From Oryzias latipes (Eukaryota; Chordata; Actinopteri; Beloniformes; Adrianichthyidae): a stretch of 64,000 nucleotides of DNA. This document shows positions 1 to 31,108 of this stretch, piece by piece. Positions within the stretch are counted from its first letter, which is position 1. Each line of letters starts with the position of its first letter. The stretch spans positions 7,131,026 to 7,195,025 of the forward strand of contig NC_019869.2 in the NCBI RefSeq assembly GCF_002234675.1, in the 5' to 3' direction. Below the pieces are notes generated by a model. The model had not been told where the DNA came from. It made no database searches and saw nothing but the letters and a program-made list of their open reading frames with translations. Position numbers and translations under genes: made by a program.

Positions 1-620
1 CACACTGTTCATGTGCCTCTTTTGCCTTGGCAAAGGCTGCTGTCAAAAACAAGTCTCACTCGGGGTACAGAAGGGACTGGAAAGACTGAAATCCCATCAG
101 ACTTGTTAAAACAGAAGCTGTTCCTGCTCCTACTGAGAGGAAAAGCCGGCAAGGATAACCCTGTGGTTTGCGCTATTCATCGAGCCGATTCCAAGTTTGC
201 TGTTTTGTTTTCTTTTTCTTTTCAAGAAAAAAAAAATTCTCAATTCAAGAGGAGTTCCGCGCGTTTGCGAGTGTACAGAGTATTTCATTGTAGCTCCAAG
301 TCAACACTGGAAGAAATGAAATGTACGAGTGCAGGACTCTCCCTGTCCACTTGGATTATTTATAAGCAATATCTGGGAATTTTAGTTTTTATAACCATTA
401 TAATGTTTTTTATAGTTAGTCTGGAATGATGTTACAGAAAAAACAGTTTTTCTTTCAAAGGAGGAGAATGAAAACCATCCGGTGTTTTGAAAGTGACTTT
501 CTGCCAAGTTCTGTGGACACATTTTAGAGATCCCACTAATACTCATCTTTGCACATAGTTTCAATACAAGTCAGAGTTTTCAACGTTTTAAACTGAGCTG
601 TGATTCTCTGTGCCCAACTA
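1..620. other. No gene or repeat recognised
   Basis: Unique-looking AT-rich DNA at the left edge. Open frames here lack splice context or any recognisable domain. In human the next gene beyond GRHL2 is NCALD, but no neurocalcin exon was seen. Confidence 0.4.
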
Positions 621-763
621 TGGATTAACCATTGACTGTATTTGAGAATGGGACTGAGTGACTCCGCCCCAGTCGCGTTCCGAAAGGGAAGTACCTGCTG
701 GATCCAAGAAGTCTAAATCTCATAGACCTCTATTGATAAACAAACAGCTATTACTCAGTCATT

Positions 764-965
764 CTGTTTGTGTGGTTAGCGCTTTTGCCTCACAGCAAGA
801 AGGCCCCTGGTTCAAGTCCTGACTGGGGGACCTTTCTGTGTTTGCATGTTCTCCCCGTGCATGCCGGGTTCTCTCCGGGATCTCCGGCTTCCTCCCACCG
901 TCCAAAACATGCTTCGGAGGTTAATTGGCAACTCTAAAATTGTCCATAGGTGTGGAGTTAGAGCA
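764..965 (+). mobile_element. tRNA-like SINE-type dispersed repeat
   Basis: The head GTGGTTAGCGCTTTTGCCTC plus a degenerate B box (GGTTCAAGTCC) is followed by the teleost-type body (TTTGCATGTTCTCCCCGTGC, CTCCGGCTTCCTCCCACCGT). The same family occurs inverted at 27995-28200. Confidence 0.7.
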
Positions 966-1184
966 AGTTATTCAAGTTCTAAACAGACCAATTGATGAAT
1001 TGACAAAATGACAAATATATACCACAATGCATTGCATTTTTTATGTTAAAAAAGTAAAATCTAAATTATTATTTTATAAATCATCCAAGTTTTCAGAGTC
1101 AGAACAGTGGATTCATAAAACGTCTTTGTAAAATTCTCATATATAATCACATAATCAGTGATGTCTTTAGAAAAAGTCAAAGTC

Positions 1185-1447
1185 CCACTATCTGTCACAT
1201 ACCTACTTGTGTGAAATTTGTTCTCGGCATTTGACCCATCCCCTGGGGGAGCGGTGAGCTGCAGACACAGCCGCGCTCGGGAACCATTTGGTGGCTCAAC
1301 CCCCCAATCCAACCCCTTAATCCTGAGTGTCAAGCAGGGAGGATTTGGGTCCCTTTTTTTTTAGTCTTTGGTGTGACTTGGCCTGGATTTGAGCTCATGA
1401 CCTTCCAGTCACAGGGCAGACACTCTACCACAAGGCCACTGAGCTAA
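1185..1447 (-). mobile_element. tRNA-derived SINE
   Basis: Read on the minus strand from 1447, the head has an A box (GTGGTAGAGTGTCTGCCC) and a B-box-like GAGCTCAAATCC. A body with GGGAACCATTTGGTGGCTCA (as seen on the plus strand at about 1277-1297) and a tail near 1190 follow. It is a degenerate but essentially full-length copy. Confidence 0.7.
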
Positions 1448-1448
1448 A

Positions 1449-1560
1449 AGTAGTGAGCATTGTGTCCAAATTGCGTTAACATTCAGGCCAATGGATAGTT
1501 CAGCACTGTAGTTCAGTTTTTTATTAATTGGGGAGTAGGGAAGGAACATTTAGTCAATGG
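1449..1560 (-). mobile_element. MITE fragment, family with TGTGTCC terminus
   Basis: Contains GTAGTGAGCATTGTGTCCAA and GGGGAGTAGGGAAGGAA, matching the interior and end of the elements at 13705-13800, 14219-14681 and 56853-57085. Truncated and diverged. Confidence 0.4.
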
Positions 1561-1736
1561 TGCTCACACTGGCCAAGAAGGGAGGGGCTTCCTTTTCTTT
1601 TTCTGCTGTTTACTACATGTCCGCCTCCTACAGTTGGAAAAACCTTGGTGCGAAATATCGAAGCTGAAATCTGGTGAATTTATCTCCTGGCTTTCTCTTT
1701 CTCAGCTTTAGTCCGTAATATGAAAGATGTGTGCTA

Positions 1737-2078
1737 TAATCTATGTAAACGTGCATTTACATAGATTTTTCCTTGAAAATGGTTACTTTAAAGCAGGTTG
1801 CCAAGTGTGGTATGAACACAGCTTGACAGGTTTTGTGGGGCCTGCTTTCAAATGGTAGGGTTGTGGACTTCCAACAACCTCACTCCTGATTGGTGGGTGT
1901 GGTTTCCATAGAAACATTGACTCAGACAGACTTGGACCAATCACTGTCTGGCTCCAACTTGACCATGTTCGTATCAATGGCAACTGAATTGACTTTCTAT
2001 CGTTGGAGCCGGATGTAAGCCATTTTTTCTATGAGTGACATCACAATCACTCAGTTCAGTTCTCATATACAGTCACTG
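1737..2078. mobile_element. MITE-like repeat ending AGTTCTCATATACAGTCA
   Basis: Shares an ordered series of blocks with 29785-30052: a TGGTAGG block, CTTCCAACA, GATTGGTG, CCATAGAAAC, GACCAAT, a TTGGAGCCG block, and the terminal CAGTTCTCATATACAGTCA. The terminus also occurs alone or inverted near 631, 17478 and 50345, so this is a dispersed family. Confidence 0.6.
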
Positions 2079-3199
2079 GGCTAACAAGTGTGTTTGGAAG
2101 ATGTTATATGAACATATAGCTTGTTCTTATATATTCTGTTACTCTGATGACATTGTGGCGTTTTGCTGCAATAGATGAGATTCACTTTAAAGCTGGAAGT
2201 TATTGGCATTTTCCATTCATCATTTATGCTAGATGTTAAAAAAGAGAGGACCACACACATTGCTTTGCAGACACTTTTGAAAATCTATTTTATCCCTAAT
2301 TTTTGTAAGAAAGGAACTGTCTGCAAATGTTGATTTTCCTTAGTGGTGAGAACAGTTTTTTGGGGGGGACGAGTCCCGATGTCTCCTCCTGAATGGCTTT
2401 TATTTTCATCACTGAAGCAGAAATTCTGTTAGTCACGATGGCGATTGGCAGCAGACCTCGCCGGCGTGCTCTGAGCGCTCTTCATCAGCTCTCATTCACA
2501 CCTGCCTGTGGACAGGAGGTACAGTGTTTCTCACATGATAGCATGTGACTTTTGGCTGAAAAAAAATGGAAAAATAAAGTGCAGATTTATTCTCTGAATT
2601 TCATCTTATTTATTTTTTTAAATATAAGTGAGTCGATCCGGTACTTCGACCCCATGTTTCATTTCAAAAGTATCTTGTGGTCAAGTGCCAAATATGGATG
2701 GAAAAAAGGAAAAGAACAGTATTGTGTCCGTCATAAATAACCTGCTGAACAAGGATATAAAATGTTAAAAAAAAAAAAGCTTTCACTGTATCATTTTGTA
2801 GATTTTATATTTGTTAACTTGCATTATGTGTTTTGTGTAGTATGTCCATTTTGTTATTTAAATAAAGGCAAAATGGGAAAATGTATTTTTTTTTTCCCAA
2901 TTGCGCCCTATTTACCCACTGTCTCAAATTTGATGCACATATGTTTTAACATAGCAACTGTTTTATGAAGAATTATCAAGCAAGCCATCATTTAAAAAAA
3001 GGAACAATAGATGAACTCTTATCCTAATCTTTTGAAAATTAGCAAAACTTTTTCCTGCCAAATGTGTTTTTGAGATTTAATAGAAGCGACAAATTTGAAA
3101 TGAGCAGGAAAACGCATTTTATTGCCTCTAGTGGAATGATGATGGACTACAGGGCAGAAGACATGGGCCAAGTTATATGCTGTACACTTTAAAAACAAA

Positions 3200-3478
3200 C
3201 AAGGGAACACCGTGGTGCAGCGGTAGGGCGGTCGACCCATGATCGTAATATTGCGGGTTCGATTCCCGCCTTGCACGCTCATGAGTTGAAGTGTCCTTGG
3301 GCAAAACACTGAACCCCACCTTGCCTCTGGTGGTAGGCGGGCGCCTGTGTTTGGCAGCGGAGCGGCCACCAGTGTGTGAATGTGTGTGTGAATGGGTGAA
3401 TGGGGCTGTGACTGTAAAGCGCTTTGTCCTTGTAGGTAGAAAAGCGCTATAGAAGTATGCCATTTACGCCATTTTATA
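3200..3478 (+). mobile_element. tRNA-derived SINE
   Basis: The promoter-like head has an A box (TGGTGCAGCGGTAGGGCGG) and a canonical B box (GGTTCGATTCC, about 3257-3267). It is followed by GTGTCCTTGGGCAAAACACT and the 3' body TGTAAAGCGCTTTGTCCTTG / AAAAGCGCTATAGAAGTATG. Open frames across it are incidental. Confidence 0.8.
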
Positions 3479-3483
3479 ATTGA

Positions 3484-3541
3484 GCGTTACTCCAAGCCAG
3501 TCACAGTTCTGTGTAATCAACCTGTTCGATTGGGAAGCACA
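3484..3541 (+). mobile_element. Short Tc1-like terminal fragment
   Basis: GTTCTGTGTAATCAACCTGT and TCGATTGGGAAGCA match the left terminal region of the Tc1-like element at 53487-53545. Only about 58 bp remain. Confidence 0.4.
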
Positions 3542-3867
3542 AATAAAACGCTTTCCATTTTCTTGGAAAGCTCAGCACTTCACTTCAACCTTTTTTTTTC
3601 TTTTTGACAACATTTTGGTCATTAGGGTGTCACTGCTGAACATCCTTCAGTGATGAAGCTCACAAGGAACCAAACTACTGCTTACCCAGACACAGAGCTG
3701 TTAGGTTTCGTTTTTGGCACATGCAGAGTTATGTTGTTTCACCTGTTAAGCTTTTCCTTTCTCCCCCTAGTGGCGGAATTGCACATTTCGGTTATTTCTT
3801 CAAAAATCATAACTCGCCACAGGAATGGACTAGAAACTTGCTTTCTTTTTTAAACATCCTTATGATT

Positions 3868-3946
3868 TTTACTCTTCATGTGTGGGCCGGACTAAACCAC
3901 CTGGCGGGACGGATATGGCCCGCGGGCCGTATGTTTGACACCCCTG
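3868..3946. mobile_element. hAT-type MITE end
   Basis: GGCCCGCGGGCCGTATGTTT followed by GACACCCCTG is a hAT-like right terminus of a kind common in vertebrates (inverse CAGGGGTGTC). The opposite end was not found. It abuts the next MITE directly. Confidence 0.55.
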
Positions 3947-4009
3947 GTCTAGTGGGTCTAGATGACCCAACTCCCAATGTTAAAGTGCCTAGGATAGCAC
4001 AAGGGTTAA
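3947..4009 (-). mobile_element. TTAA MITE fragment (CCCTTGTGCTATCCTAG family)
   Basis: Terminal 60 bp of the family defined by the copy at 29525-29737, ending CTAGGATAGCACAAGGG plus TTAA at 4006-4009. Confidence 0.75.
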
Positions 4010-4379
4010 CAGGGATAGAGTGTCTGTCTGTCTACAGGGGTTGGACTCGCTACCATTCCCGCCCAGGAGGAGGACACCCAGGAGAAGAGGGGGTCCATAA
4101 GGAGTGTTGTAAACATGGCCCGACCAGGCTCGCCCACAGTTGTCATCTCAGGCGACCTTCGCCCTTGTGTATTTGACACTAGGGTAAAGGGAGGGGCAGA
4201 GCTGTCCACTTATTGCTATTTGATGGAGAGTTGAACTCCCACATTCGGTAGAGCTTCAAACAGCTACTGAAGGGAGGCTGGGGACATTGGTTCTGAGTGG
4301 ACCATGTTTTCCACCTCTATTTTCTCTGGTGCTGTTCTGAGCTGTGGTTGCAAGGTCTCTGGTGCCTGTGCCTGTGCAG

Positions 4380-4516
4380 GTGGAAAGATTTCATGTAATC
4401 CATGGACACCAGTGAAGATCACAAATCAATGAAGAAAAAAGGTTCAGAGCACTGTCTAGTGGGTCTAGATGACCCAACTCCCAATGGTAAAGTGCCTAGG
4501 ATAGCACAAGGGTTAC
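4380..4516 (-). mobile_element. TTAA MITE, truncated copy
   Basis: Collinear with 27656-27810 in inverse orientation: GGAAAGATTTCATGTAATCC, CCATGGACACCAGTGAAGAT, and the end CTAGGATAGCACAAGGG. The distal terminus is missing. Confidence 0.75.
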
Positions 4517-4718
4517 AATGATTGAGTATATTGCTTATCATACAAATCTTTATTTTATGATTTAAAAAGGATACCCCATTCATATTCTTAAAATCATAAT
4601 TTCTTCCGGAGTATGTAATCTTATTACCACAACTGTAGAAGATGAATTTCCAAGAAGAACATGCTTTTCTGTAAAATGTGCACAAAAACAAAACCCACAG
4701 AAACATGAATTCTTTATC

Positions 4719-5368
4719 TATTTATTTATTTTTTAAATACTTCAGAAAAAAAGGAAAAATACACTCACAGGTTGAGTCTGTCCAAAAACAATAATGGAAC
4801 ACATTTTTTTTGCTTCAAACATGAGGTAAATGTCCACCTTAAAGGGAAAATACTCCAAAATCCTAATATTACATGAATTATTTAAATGTCATGAAGGAGC
4901 TCCTAAAGGTCGGCGTTGCAAACCTTTTAAAAACCTTCTAAGTTATTTAGAAATGGTGACTGGAAGAGTCACTGAAATGTTCTATGATATTTGAAATTCT
5001 GGGATTAAATGTTAAAGATTTTACAAAATAAATAACATCTAAAAAAACATGCAAAAAAAGAAAAAAAGACCTTCTCAGTTACTTGGATTTGATTAATATG
5101 AAATGTTTCCATATGTTTTTCCTGGTTATTGTTTGGCAAAAATATTGAATCTGTACAAAAAAATATAATCATCTATATAATAAAAAAGGGAAAAAAACAA
5201 TCAAATGAACATGAATAAGTGGGATCCATATTTTGAATGTGTGTCCTTTCATAGATGGACAGTATGACTTGCTTCATAGTGTTGGAGCGTCCCATTTCTC
5301 CACGACTGAGCTTATCAGAGGACACGCTTCCCCTCTGACTGCAGTCTCTGAGGTGTGGCGTGAAGATG
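4719..5368 (-). other. grhl2: Probable grhl2 3' untranslated region
   Basis: AT-rich sequence directly downstream of the grhl2 stop codon (5369-5371, minus strand). Overlapping AATAAA signals on the minus strand at about 4719-4732 are the first strong polyadenylation candidates and would give a 3' UTR of about 650 nt. No repeat was recognised in it. The end point is inferred from the signal alone. Confidence 0.4.
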
Positions 5369-24737
<19,369 letters not shown>

Positions 24738-25110
24738 TTTTTTGCTTCCTCTACGATTCTTCCTAGTGAAACTGGACTTTCAAGTCGGAGCAGGTAATAG
24801 AGTGCGTTGGGTGCCAGAAGTTGGGCTACAGGTAAGTCAACTTTTCTCGCCCCGCGTCTTTTTCTCCCTGCCCCTCTCCTCCTCCTGCACTCCTCCACCT
24901 GCCCAGGTAAACGCCGCCGCCGCGACCTAAGCCAATCAACTGCTGCTCTTGGGTTCCGCGCGCACGCAGATTGGGAGTAATATGGCCATAGATGATGCCG
25001 CCATGCGCTGAAATATTTGCTTTTGCTCGCTTTCAACAACTTTAGGGTGAAATTCTGAGCTTGACACTGATTGGCTGCTGCTGATCATAGCGGCGCTCTG
25101 ATTGGCTGGC
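24738..25110 (-). promoter_or_regulatory. grhl2: Likely grhl2 5' UTR and promoter region
   Basis: The first coding exon carries only MSQETDN, as in other GRHL2 genes, so the leader and promoter should lie immediately above 24737. This stretch is much more GC/CpG-rich than its surroundings (GCCGCCGCCGCG near 24912-24923). It contains several inverted CCAAT motifs (ATTGG/CCAAT near 24932, 24970, 25070 and 25101). No TATA box was evident and the start site is not pinned. Confidence 0.4.
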
Positions 25111-25617
25111 AGTCAAGAGGCCCACCTCACCTGGTTGTAAAGTGGTATTTTTTGGAGATTTGAGTGGGACAAACAAACAGGTGTCAACCGTGGAATTACA
25201 TTTTATAAATAAAATAACCCATTCCACTTCTTATATAAACTGAGTGAGATTATGGATTGAATATGAACTTTGAAGTCTTATTTTATTTGTGCCCTCAGGA
25301 TTTAATAATGGCTCCACTGTGTGTGTTTCAGGTCATTTCAGAGGAGACCTAAGGCGAGGAGGAGCCCTGTCATTAGCTGATACAATGCCATTGTGCTCTT
25401 AATGAAGCCATTGTCCAAGGAGATCCCTGTGTCTGACTGAGCAAACACTATGTGTGGTACTTATATAGTGTCAGACCTGCTCATAGGGGATGTGATTGCT
25501 TGAAGTAAAAGTATTGAACTCTTTTTTCATCATAGTAGTTTGTTTGTTGTGTGAGTTCTGAGAGATTATAGCTAATAAAATACAAATTAATTGCTTCATT
25601 TTAACAATAAATTAGAG

Positions 25618-25987
25618 CAGGGGTCTGCAACCCGATGCTCCAGAGCCATGCAGCTGTTTTCTCCCTCCATTGAGGCTCTTTGGCTTTAAGAGAAATACTA
25701 ATATTTTAAAAAATATACTGGTTAGTTAGTTATTTGACACATTAGGTATTTTTAGAGGGACTTTTATGTGCTGATTTCTAAAGTAAAAGAATGTCAAATT
25801 GTAATATATATTTATAAAAACACAAGACTATTGTAATTCAATCGTTGTAAATATTTAATCTAATTAATGACCAAAAAACATAATTTTCCCCCCCAAACAG
25901 TGAAGGGGGGATTTGCGGCTCGTTGGTTTTTGGTCATCAGAAACTGGACCAAATGGCTCTTTTAGTGTTAAAGGTTCCAGAGCCCTA
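25618..25987. mobile_element. hAT-type MITE with 8-bp target-site duplication
   Basis: The left end CAGGGGTCTGCAACC and the inverse of the right end (TAGGGCTCTGGAACC) are imperfect inverted repeats. The flanks AATTAGAG (25610-25617) and ATTTAGAG (25988-25995) agree at 7 of 8 positions, the duplication length expected for hAT elements. 370 bp, no coding capacity. Confidence 0.75.
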
Positions 25988-26337
25988 ATTTAGAGTGAAG
26001 GGGGAATTTTAAAAAATTGTACTTTTCATCACTTTTAAATGTTTAAAACTTTATTGAATCTATTCATCTTCTTTATAGATGGTATTTTCCCCCCAGTTTT
26101 TCTTGTTTATTTTAAATCGTACAAGTTAAAACCCATTTTTGTTCCATTTTATTAATTTTTCAGTTCATGTTGTAACTGCCAGTTTTTTTTTAAACCTTTC
26201 ACTAACAGAAGATTGGGTTTTTATTCGTTTGCAGTGTTTTAAAATCTCACATTCAATGGACACACAATGATGTGTTATTAGTCACAAAATATTACTGTGC
26301 TTATTTGAACAGAGAAAGACGATTTAAAATTGAAAAG

Positions 26338-26338
26338 C

Positions 26339-26394
<56 letters not shown>
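26338..26394 (+). repeat. (CTGT)n / (CTAT)n microsatellite
   Basis: About 11 CTGT units run into CTAT units without a break; it reads as a false Cys/Leu/Ser/Val open frame. Confidence 0.95.
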
Positions 26395-27655
26395 ATAACC
26401 AGATTAATTTTTGTCATGATCAAAAAGACAAACATAGAAGTATATAGCAAAAATTAAAATTGTAAAAAAAAGTTTGGCAAATAGTCATTCTGCAGTTTGT
26501 ATGATGAAAGTGTTTCCATAACAAATGACTGTCCTTTGCTTATGAATGCCTTCGGGCGCCCTTGTATGGAAATTCACAAAAGTAGATGTCAGATTCAGTT
26601 TAACCGTCAACAGCGTGCGTTTGTTTGTGTGTTCAGTTGATGCATGCAGGAAGAAGCTTGCGTGTGGTGCAGACCATCACTGCCATCCTCCCTTGTCCAA
26701 TTTGCTTTACACAGCACCTTGGCCTTGCCTGAGCTCCCAGCTCCGTTTGTGTATGTGTGTGTTTGAGTGAGGCTGCAGAATAAATACAGGTGGGGCTCTT
26801 TTCTTCTGGAAACACAGGTAGAGAGAGTGAGAGCTCAGCAACACAAACAAAAAGCCAAAAGCATGAACCGTTTTCATTCAGCTGTAAGGCCTGATCTCCA
26901 CTTTTATCAGAGTGCTTTGATGGATTATAGAAAAGTACACTTGTGTGTTAATGGTGGGAAATCAGGGAAGCTGATATCACTCAACATAAAACAGGTAAAA
27001 GGAAAAAAAACTACTAACTCAGGATCTAAACATAGCTGCAGTAAGAGGAACACAGAAATGCAAAATAATAATTGGTGAACTGTGAAAACAAATGATATGA
27101 AACAGTGTTATGTCTATTTTTCTGATAGTGTTATGTCTAATCATATTCATGATTTTTCCAATGAAAAAAAATCTATACATATTTTAAACAATTGATCTGC
27201 ATGTGCTAGAGTTATACTATTTGACATAATTTTTAAGTAATTCATCTTTGTCGTGATAAATCATGTAATAATAATGAATACAGTAAAACAGGGGTGCGAT
27301 TATATAAATTCACTTCCTTCCACTCCCTTTCAAGCAATCTTTGATTTAATGTCTAATTATACTAAGTTTTATACGTCTTTGTATGAATGTAAAACTGCTG
27401 TGTGTATTGTTTTGTGTGTTCTTCTTCCTTTGATTGCTTGAAATAAACCATTTTAAAATAAAATAAATTAAATATGGGATCACAAATAACATTTAAAGTC
27501 AATGCAAAGAGTCGCAATTACAAAAACATAATTTTGGTAAAGATAAATGCTGCTGATGCATATACTATTTGTTACAAAGAAATGGAAAAAAAACTGCCAA
27601 AAATACAATGTACTATTTGAAAAAAAACATCCATCGATCCATTTTCCAATCCTAG

Positions 27656-27810
27656 TTAACCCTTGTGCTATCCTAGGCACTTTAACATTGGGAGTTGGGT
27701 CATCTAGACCCACTAGACATTGCGCTGAACCTTTTTTCTTCAATGATTTGTGATTTTCACTGGTGTCCATGGATTACATGAAATCTTTCCACCTTTATCC
27801 ACCTTTGTCA
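27656..27810 (+). mobile_element. TTAA MITE, truncated copy
   Basis: TTAA plus CCCTTGTGCTATCCTAG at 27656-27676, collinear with the complete copy at 29525 for about 150 bp, then lost where the next repeat begins. Confidence 0.8.
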
Positions 27811-27814
27811 CACC

Positions 27815-28200
27815 GTTAGCACAACGATTAATACCTTTCAGGGTCATGGGGTTGCTGGAGCCTATCCCATTTACTGTTGGGTGAAGGCGGGATATAACCC
27901 AGAACAGATTGTCCGTTCATTGCAGGGCTGCACTGGGAAAAAATACTTTAAATAAAATCATTCATCCACCTCAAGAACGTCCTAAATCCTTTTGGGGGTC
28001 ATGGGGTGAAGGTATGGTATGGTACACCATGGACAGGTTGCCAGTCTTTTACAGGGCCACACAGGAACACACACACACCCAATCTGTAGTCGCCAATTAA
28101 CATAAAGCACGTTTTTGGACTCCCACGTGTGCACAAAAAACGAAATGTCAACTTTGAGCTGTGAGGCAAGAGTGCTAACGACTACGCCGCTAGGCAGCCC
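27815..28200 (-). mobile_element. Two adjacent fragments of a tRNA-like dispersed repeat
   Basis: 27815-27945 has GGGTCATGGGGTTGCTGGAG and CTATCCCATTTACTGTTGGG. 27995-28200 ends with the inverse of the tRNA-like head (GAGGCAAGAGTGCTAACGAC). They are the same family as 764-965, inserted on the minus strand. Confidence 0.6.
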
Positions 28201-29045
28201 TTCAAGAAACCAAAAGAAAGACATTTGGGATGTAAAATAGATTTTTTATATCATAATATAAAAATGCTTTCATGTGCTGCAAAATCTGGACCGTAGACAG
28301 GTCAGCTTAGGGTCTGGATTATGTTACGATCCAGCATCTTTAAAAAGAAACAGTATATAGAAACAAAGTGTTTATTTTGTCTTTGACTTCATGTCTTCTA
28401 AAAGGGAGTTTTAACTTTTATCCGCAGATAAAATAATGAACCGGCACTGAAAAGTGAGGCTTTGCTGCATTACAGCTGGTGCCAGGGTGTTGTCTCCCGA
28501 TTTAGTTTACTGTTTACTGTAATTCTGTGGCATGCCAAAAAGAAATAACGGTTAAGCGTTTCTATTATTTTCCCCATTCCCTGCATCGCTTCTGCCTGCT
28601 GGAATGTCTGACATGCAGCGATAGGACAGCTGAAGTACTGCGAAAACTCATACGGGCTGCCGCAAGCAGGCATGGACAAGACTGGAGAGTCAGGGACCAT
28701 GAGCCGCCAAATACCTTCCTCTGATTGAGCCAGTGTGTCTGTGAGTCCCATTATGTGAGAAAGGTGAAAGGTGTATACCACATACCAGGAGGGTTTTTTT
28801 CCTTTCCAGGAGGAGCAGCTTGTCTGGACTTGGCCAGGATAAGGTGCCAGAGTCTGTCTGTTTGAGTGTAGAGCAGCACAGCTGGGATGGGGGTGTGTGT
28901 TTGTGTGTTAGGAGTGGGGGCTGCAGTATGGATCAACAGGGGGAGGAGAAGAAGGGGAAGACTTAGACTGATGAGCAGGAATACCCTGGAAACAGTAATA
29001 CTGCAGAAAATGTGAATGAAAAAAACAAAAACAATTGTGATATAA

Positions 29046-29516
29046 TTGTTGTACAATACATATATGTGTCAGACGTCACCGGGTCAAACAAGGTCTGCAT
29101 CAGGTGCTGGGGGACCAGAGGAGCCTGATGGAAAGTGGGCTACTGGAACAAGACGGAAATGGACTAGATGTGAGAACAAGGTCCTGTTGGAATGCTACAA
29201 CTCAAGTAATCCCACCCAGAGGGGTTATATGCAGAGAATGTGGAATGAATGGATGCTTCGAAACCTACAATCAAGGCTAACTGCCAAACACCTGGTAGCC
29301 CAATAACATCCACAAACGGCAACTCCTATCACAACTTGAGATTGAAGCGATACAATACAATTGCAACACCACAGTCCAGTGCCAGACCAGCAGGTGAGAG
29401 AGGAGGCTGTACCACATACACAGCCCCAACAACTACAGATACGCTGAGCGAGGCAGCAACTGACCTGAAAGACAAGATCATGTCTAGAATGAACACTAGG
29501 CAACCCTGACACCAGC
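29046..29516 (+). pseudogene. Degenerate retroelement ORF fragment (tentative)
   Basis: The first frame reads RRKWTRCENKVLLECYNSSN, then PTQRGYMQRMWNEW, a pattern I associate with the N-terminal region of certain invertebrate/fish non-LTR retrotransposon proteins. After a break the similarity seems to continue in another frame (LEIEAIQYNCNTT, then the frame encoding LSEAATDLKDKIMSRMNT). The family call is from memory. Frameshifts and stops show it is dead. Confidence 0.4.
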
Positions 29517-29524
29517 TACAACCG

Positions 29525-29737
29525 TTAACCCTTGTGCTATCCTAGGCACTTTAACATTGGGAGTTGGGTCATCTAGACCCACTAGACAGTGCTCTGAACC
29601 TTTTTTCTTCAATGATTTGTGATCTTCACTGGTGTCCATGGATTAGATGAAATCTTTCCACCTTTATCCACCTTTGTCATGGTAGGAATAACACGTTAAT
29701 ATAAGGATGAGGTCATCTAGGATAGCACAAGGGATAA
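29525..29737. mobile_element. Complete TTAA-flanked MITE
   Basis: 213 bp with perfect 17-bp terminal inverted repeats CCCTTGTGCTATCCTAG / CTAGGATAGCACAAGGG. It is flanked by TTAA on the left (29525-29528) and ATAA on the right (29734-29737), probably a one-base decayed TTAA. TTAA targeting suggests mobilisation by a piggyBac-type transposase. Three truncated copies lie at 3947, 4380 and 27656. Confidence 0.85.
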
Positions 29738-29784
29738 GTGATGTATCGCCTGAAAATCAGATGCCTCAATAAAAGTAAGTGGTC

Positions 29785-30052
29785 TTGATTGACAGATTCT
29801 CCTGAGCCCAGTATCAAGTGGTAGGAGTGTGGCCTTCCAACAAGCTCGACAGTGATTGGTGAAAGCGGTTGCCATAGAAACAATAACTTAGACCGATTCT
29901 GACCAATAACTACTCACTCGTGATTTCTGGTTCCAACATGTTGACGTTTGTATCGTGGAAAAATGTCGACCTTCTTGACTTGATTTCATTGGAGCCGAAA
30001 GTATGAGTGAACGTCACACTCACTCGATCCAGTTCTCATGCACAGTCAATGG
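29785..30052. mobile_element. MITE-like repeat ending AGTTCTCATGCACAGTCA
   Basis: Collinear with 1737-2078 (TGGTAGG, CTTCCAACA, GTGATTGGTG, CCATAGAAAC, GACCAATAAC, TTGGAGCCG blocks). Confidence 0.6.
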
Positions 30053-30604
30053 ATGACTCTAACAAAATTCCAAATTTAATCTTGATCCGTCCAATTGCCC
30101 GTTTTGAAAACAATTTTTGACTTGAGTGCGGTTTACCAAAAAGAACATGACCGCCTTGTTTCAGGTTTATTTTTCCTGTTCAGAGTCCTCTGGGTGACAC
30201 CAGAGATAACTGGTCTAATGTAAATATGTCATTAGTTTTGTACTCATACTGTTAGATGTCATGACTTTGTTTAATCTAATCAAGGATTCAGTTATGCTAT
30301 AGATTTTTTAAAACGTTGTTATCCTTTTCTGGTTTTAATTGGTTTGTTTGATATCTTCTCCCACAGCTGAGATTGCTGTGGTGTTCCACAAGGTAATGTA
30401 CTGGGACTAATACTTTTTACTTCGTAAAATTTCACTTTAGTCAAATTTAAAGTAGTAACTCACCAGAATTGTTATACATTGGTTTCCTTAGACCATATAC
30501 CGGTAAATGTTTGCTTTACAAGTTAGCCATTATTATTATTATTCTTTTTCAAGCCTTTTTACACATTACCAAATGACACTAGTTTATTTATTCGGAAAGG
30601 TTTT

Positions 30605-31108
30605 AAAAGTCCAACTCCAATCATCTTTTATACTTTTTTAAAAACATTCCCAGTGGTCTTTAATGATTATGCTGTTTTTAGCCATAATCAAAAACCCTAT
30701 GTAGTTTTTTAGGACATAGTTTCTGCAGAGCAGCGGGAGTTCATTAGTAATTGAGCTTTAGGCGGGGGACCATGGGTGCAGAGCAACCCAGCCCCCTCCC
30801 ACTCCCTTACAGTCCCTCAGACCCTCAACTTAACATTACTGGTGCAACAAAACGGTAAAAAAGATTGGAGATGTTAAGCTGTACAGTTTTGATCCAGATT
30901 AGAGCTCAGAGACGCACATGGATCTAGTTTTCTACCAGCGTCAGAATGGAGCGGAGCAGGGAGCTTGTGGCCCGACCAGCATATTTTCTACCTCTGAAAT
31001 ACAAAAAATTAATGTTGAGTTTAATTTTATTTGTGTATGTCCTCCATCATGAGGAAAATGCCACAAGAACATGTTAAAAACACAAATGTTATTGAAGTGA
31101 ATCTTTAA
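30605..31108 (+). mobile_element. AAAGTCCCACTC-family element
   Basis: Starts AAAGTCCAACTCCAATCATC and ends TGAAGTGAATCTTTAA. It includes the internal TACAGTTTTGATCCAGATT and AGAATGGAGCGGAGCAGG blocks shared with other copies. Confidence 0.75.

Noticed and set aside
3019-3463. Two overlapping minus-strand open frames of 96-116 codons
   Set aside because: They run across a tRNA-derived SINE; the peptide has no recognisable domain and no splice context.
26272-26457. Frame with repeated Cys/Leu/Ser/Val
   Set aside because: It is a translation of the CTGT microsatellite.
28470-28781. 103-codon minus-strand frame
   Set aside because: No recognisable domain, no splice signals, and surrounded by repeats; a chance frame cannot be excluded.
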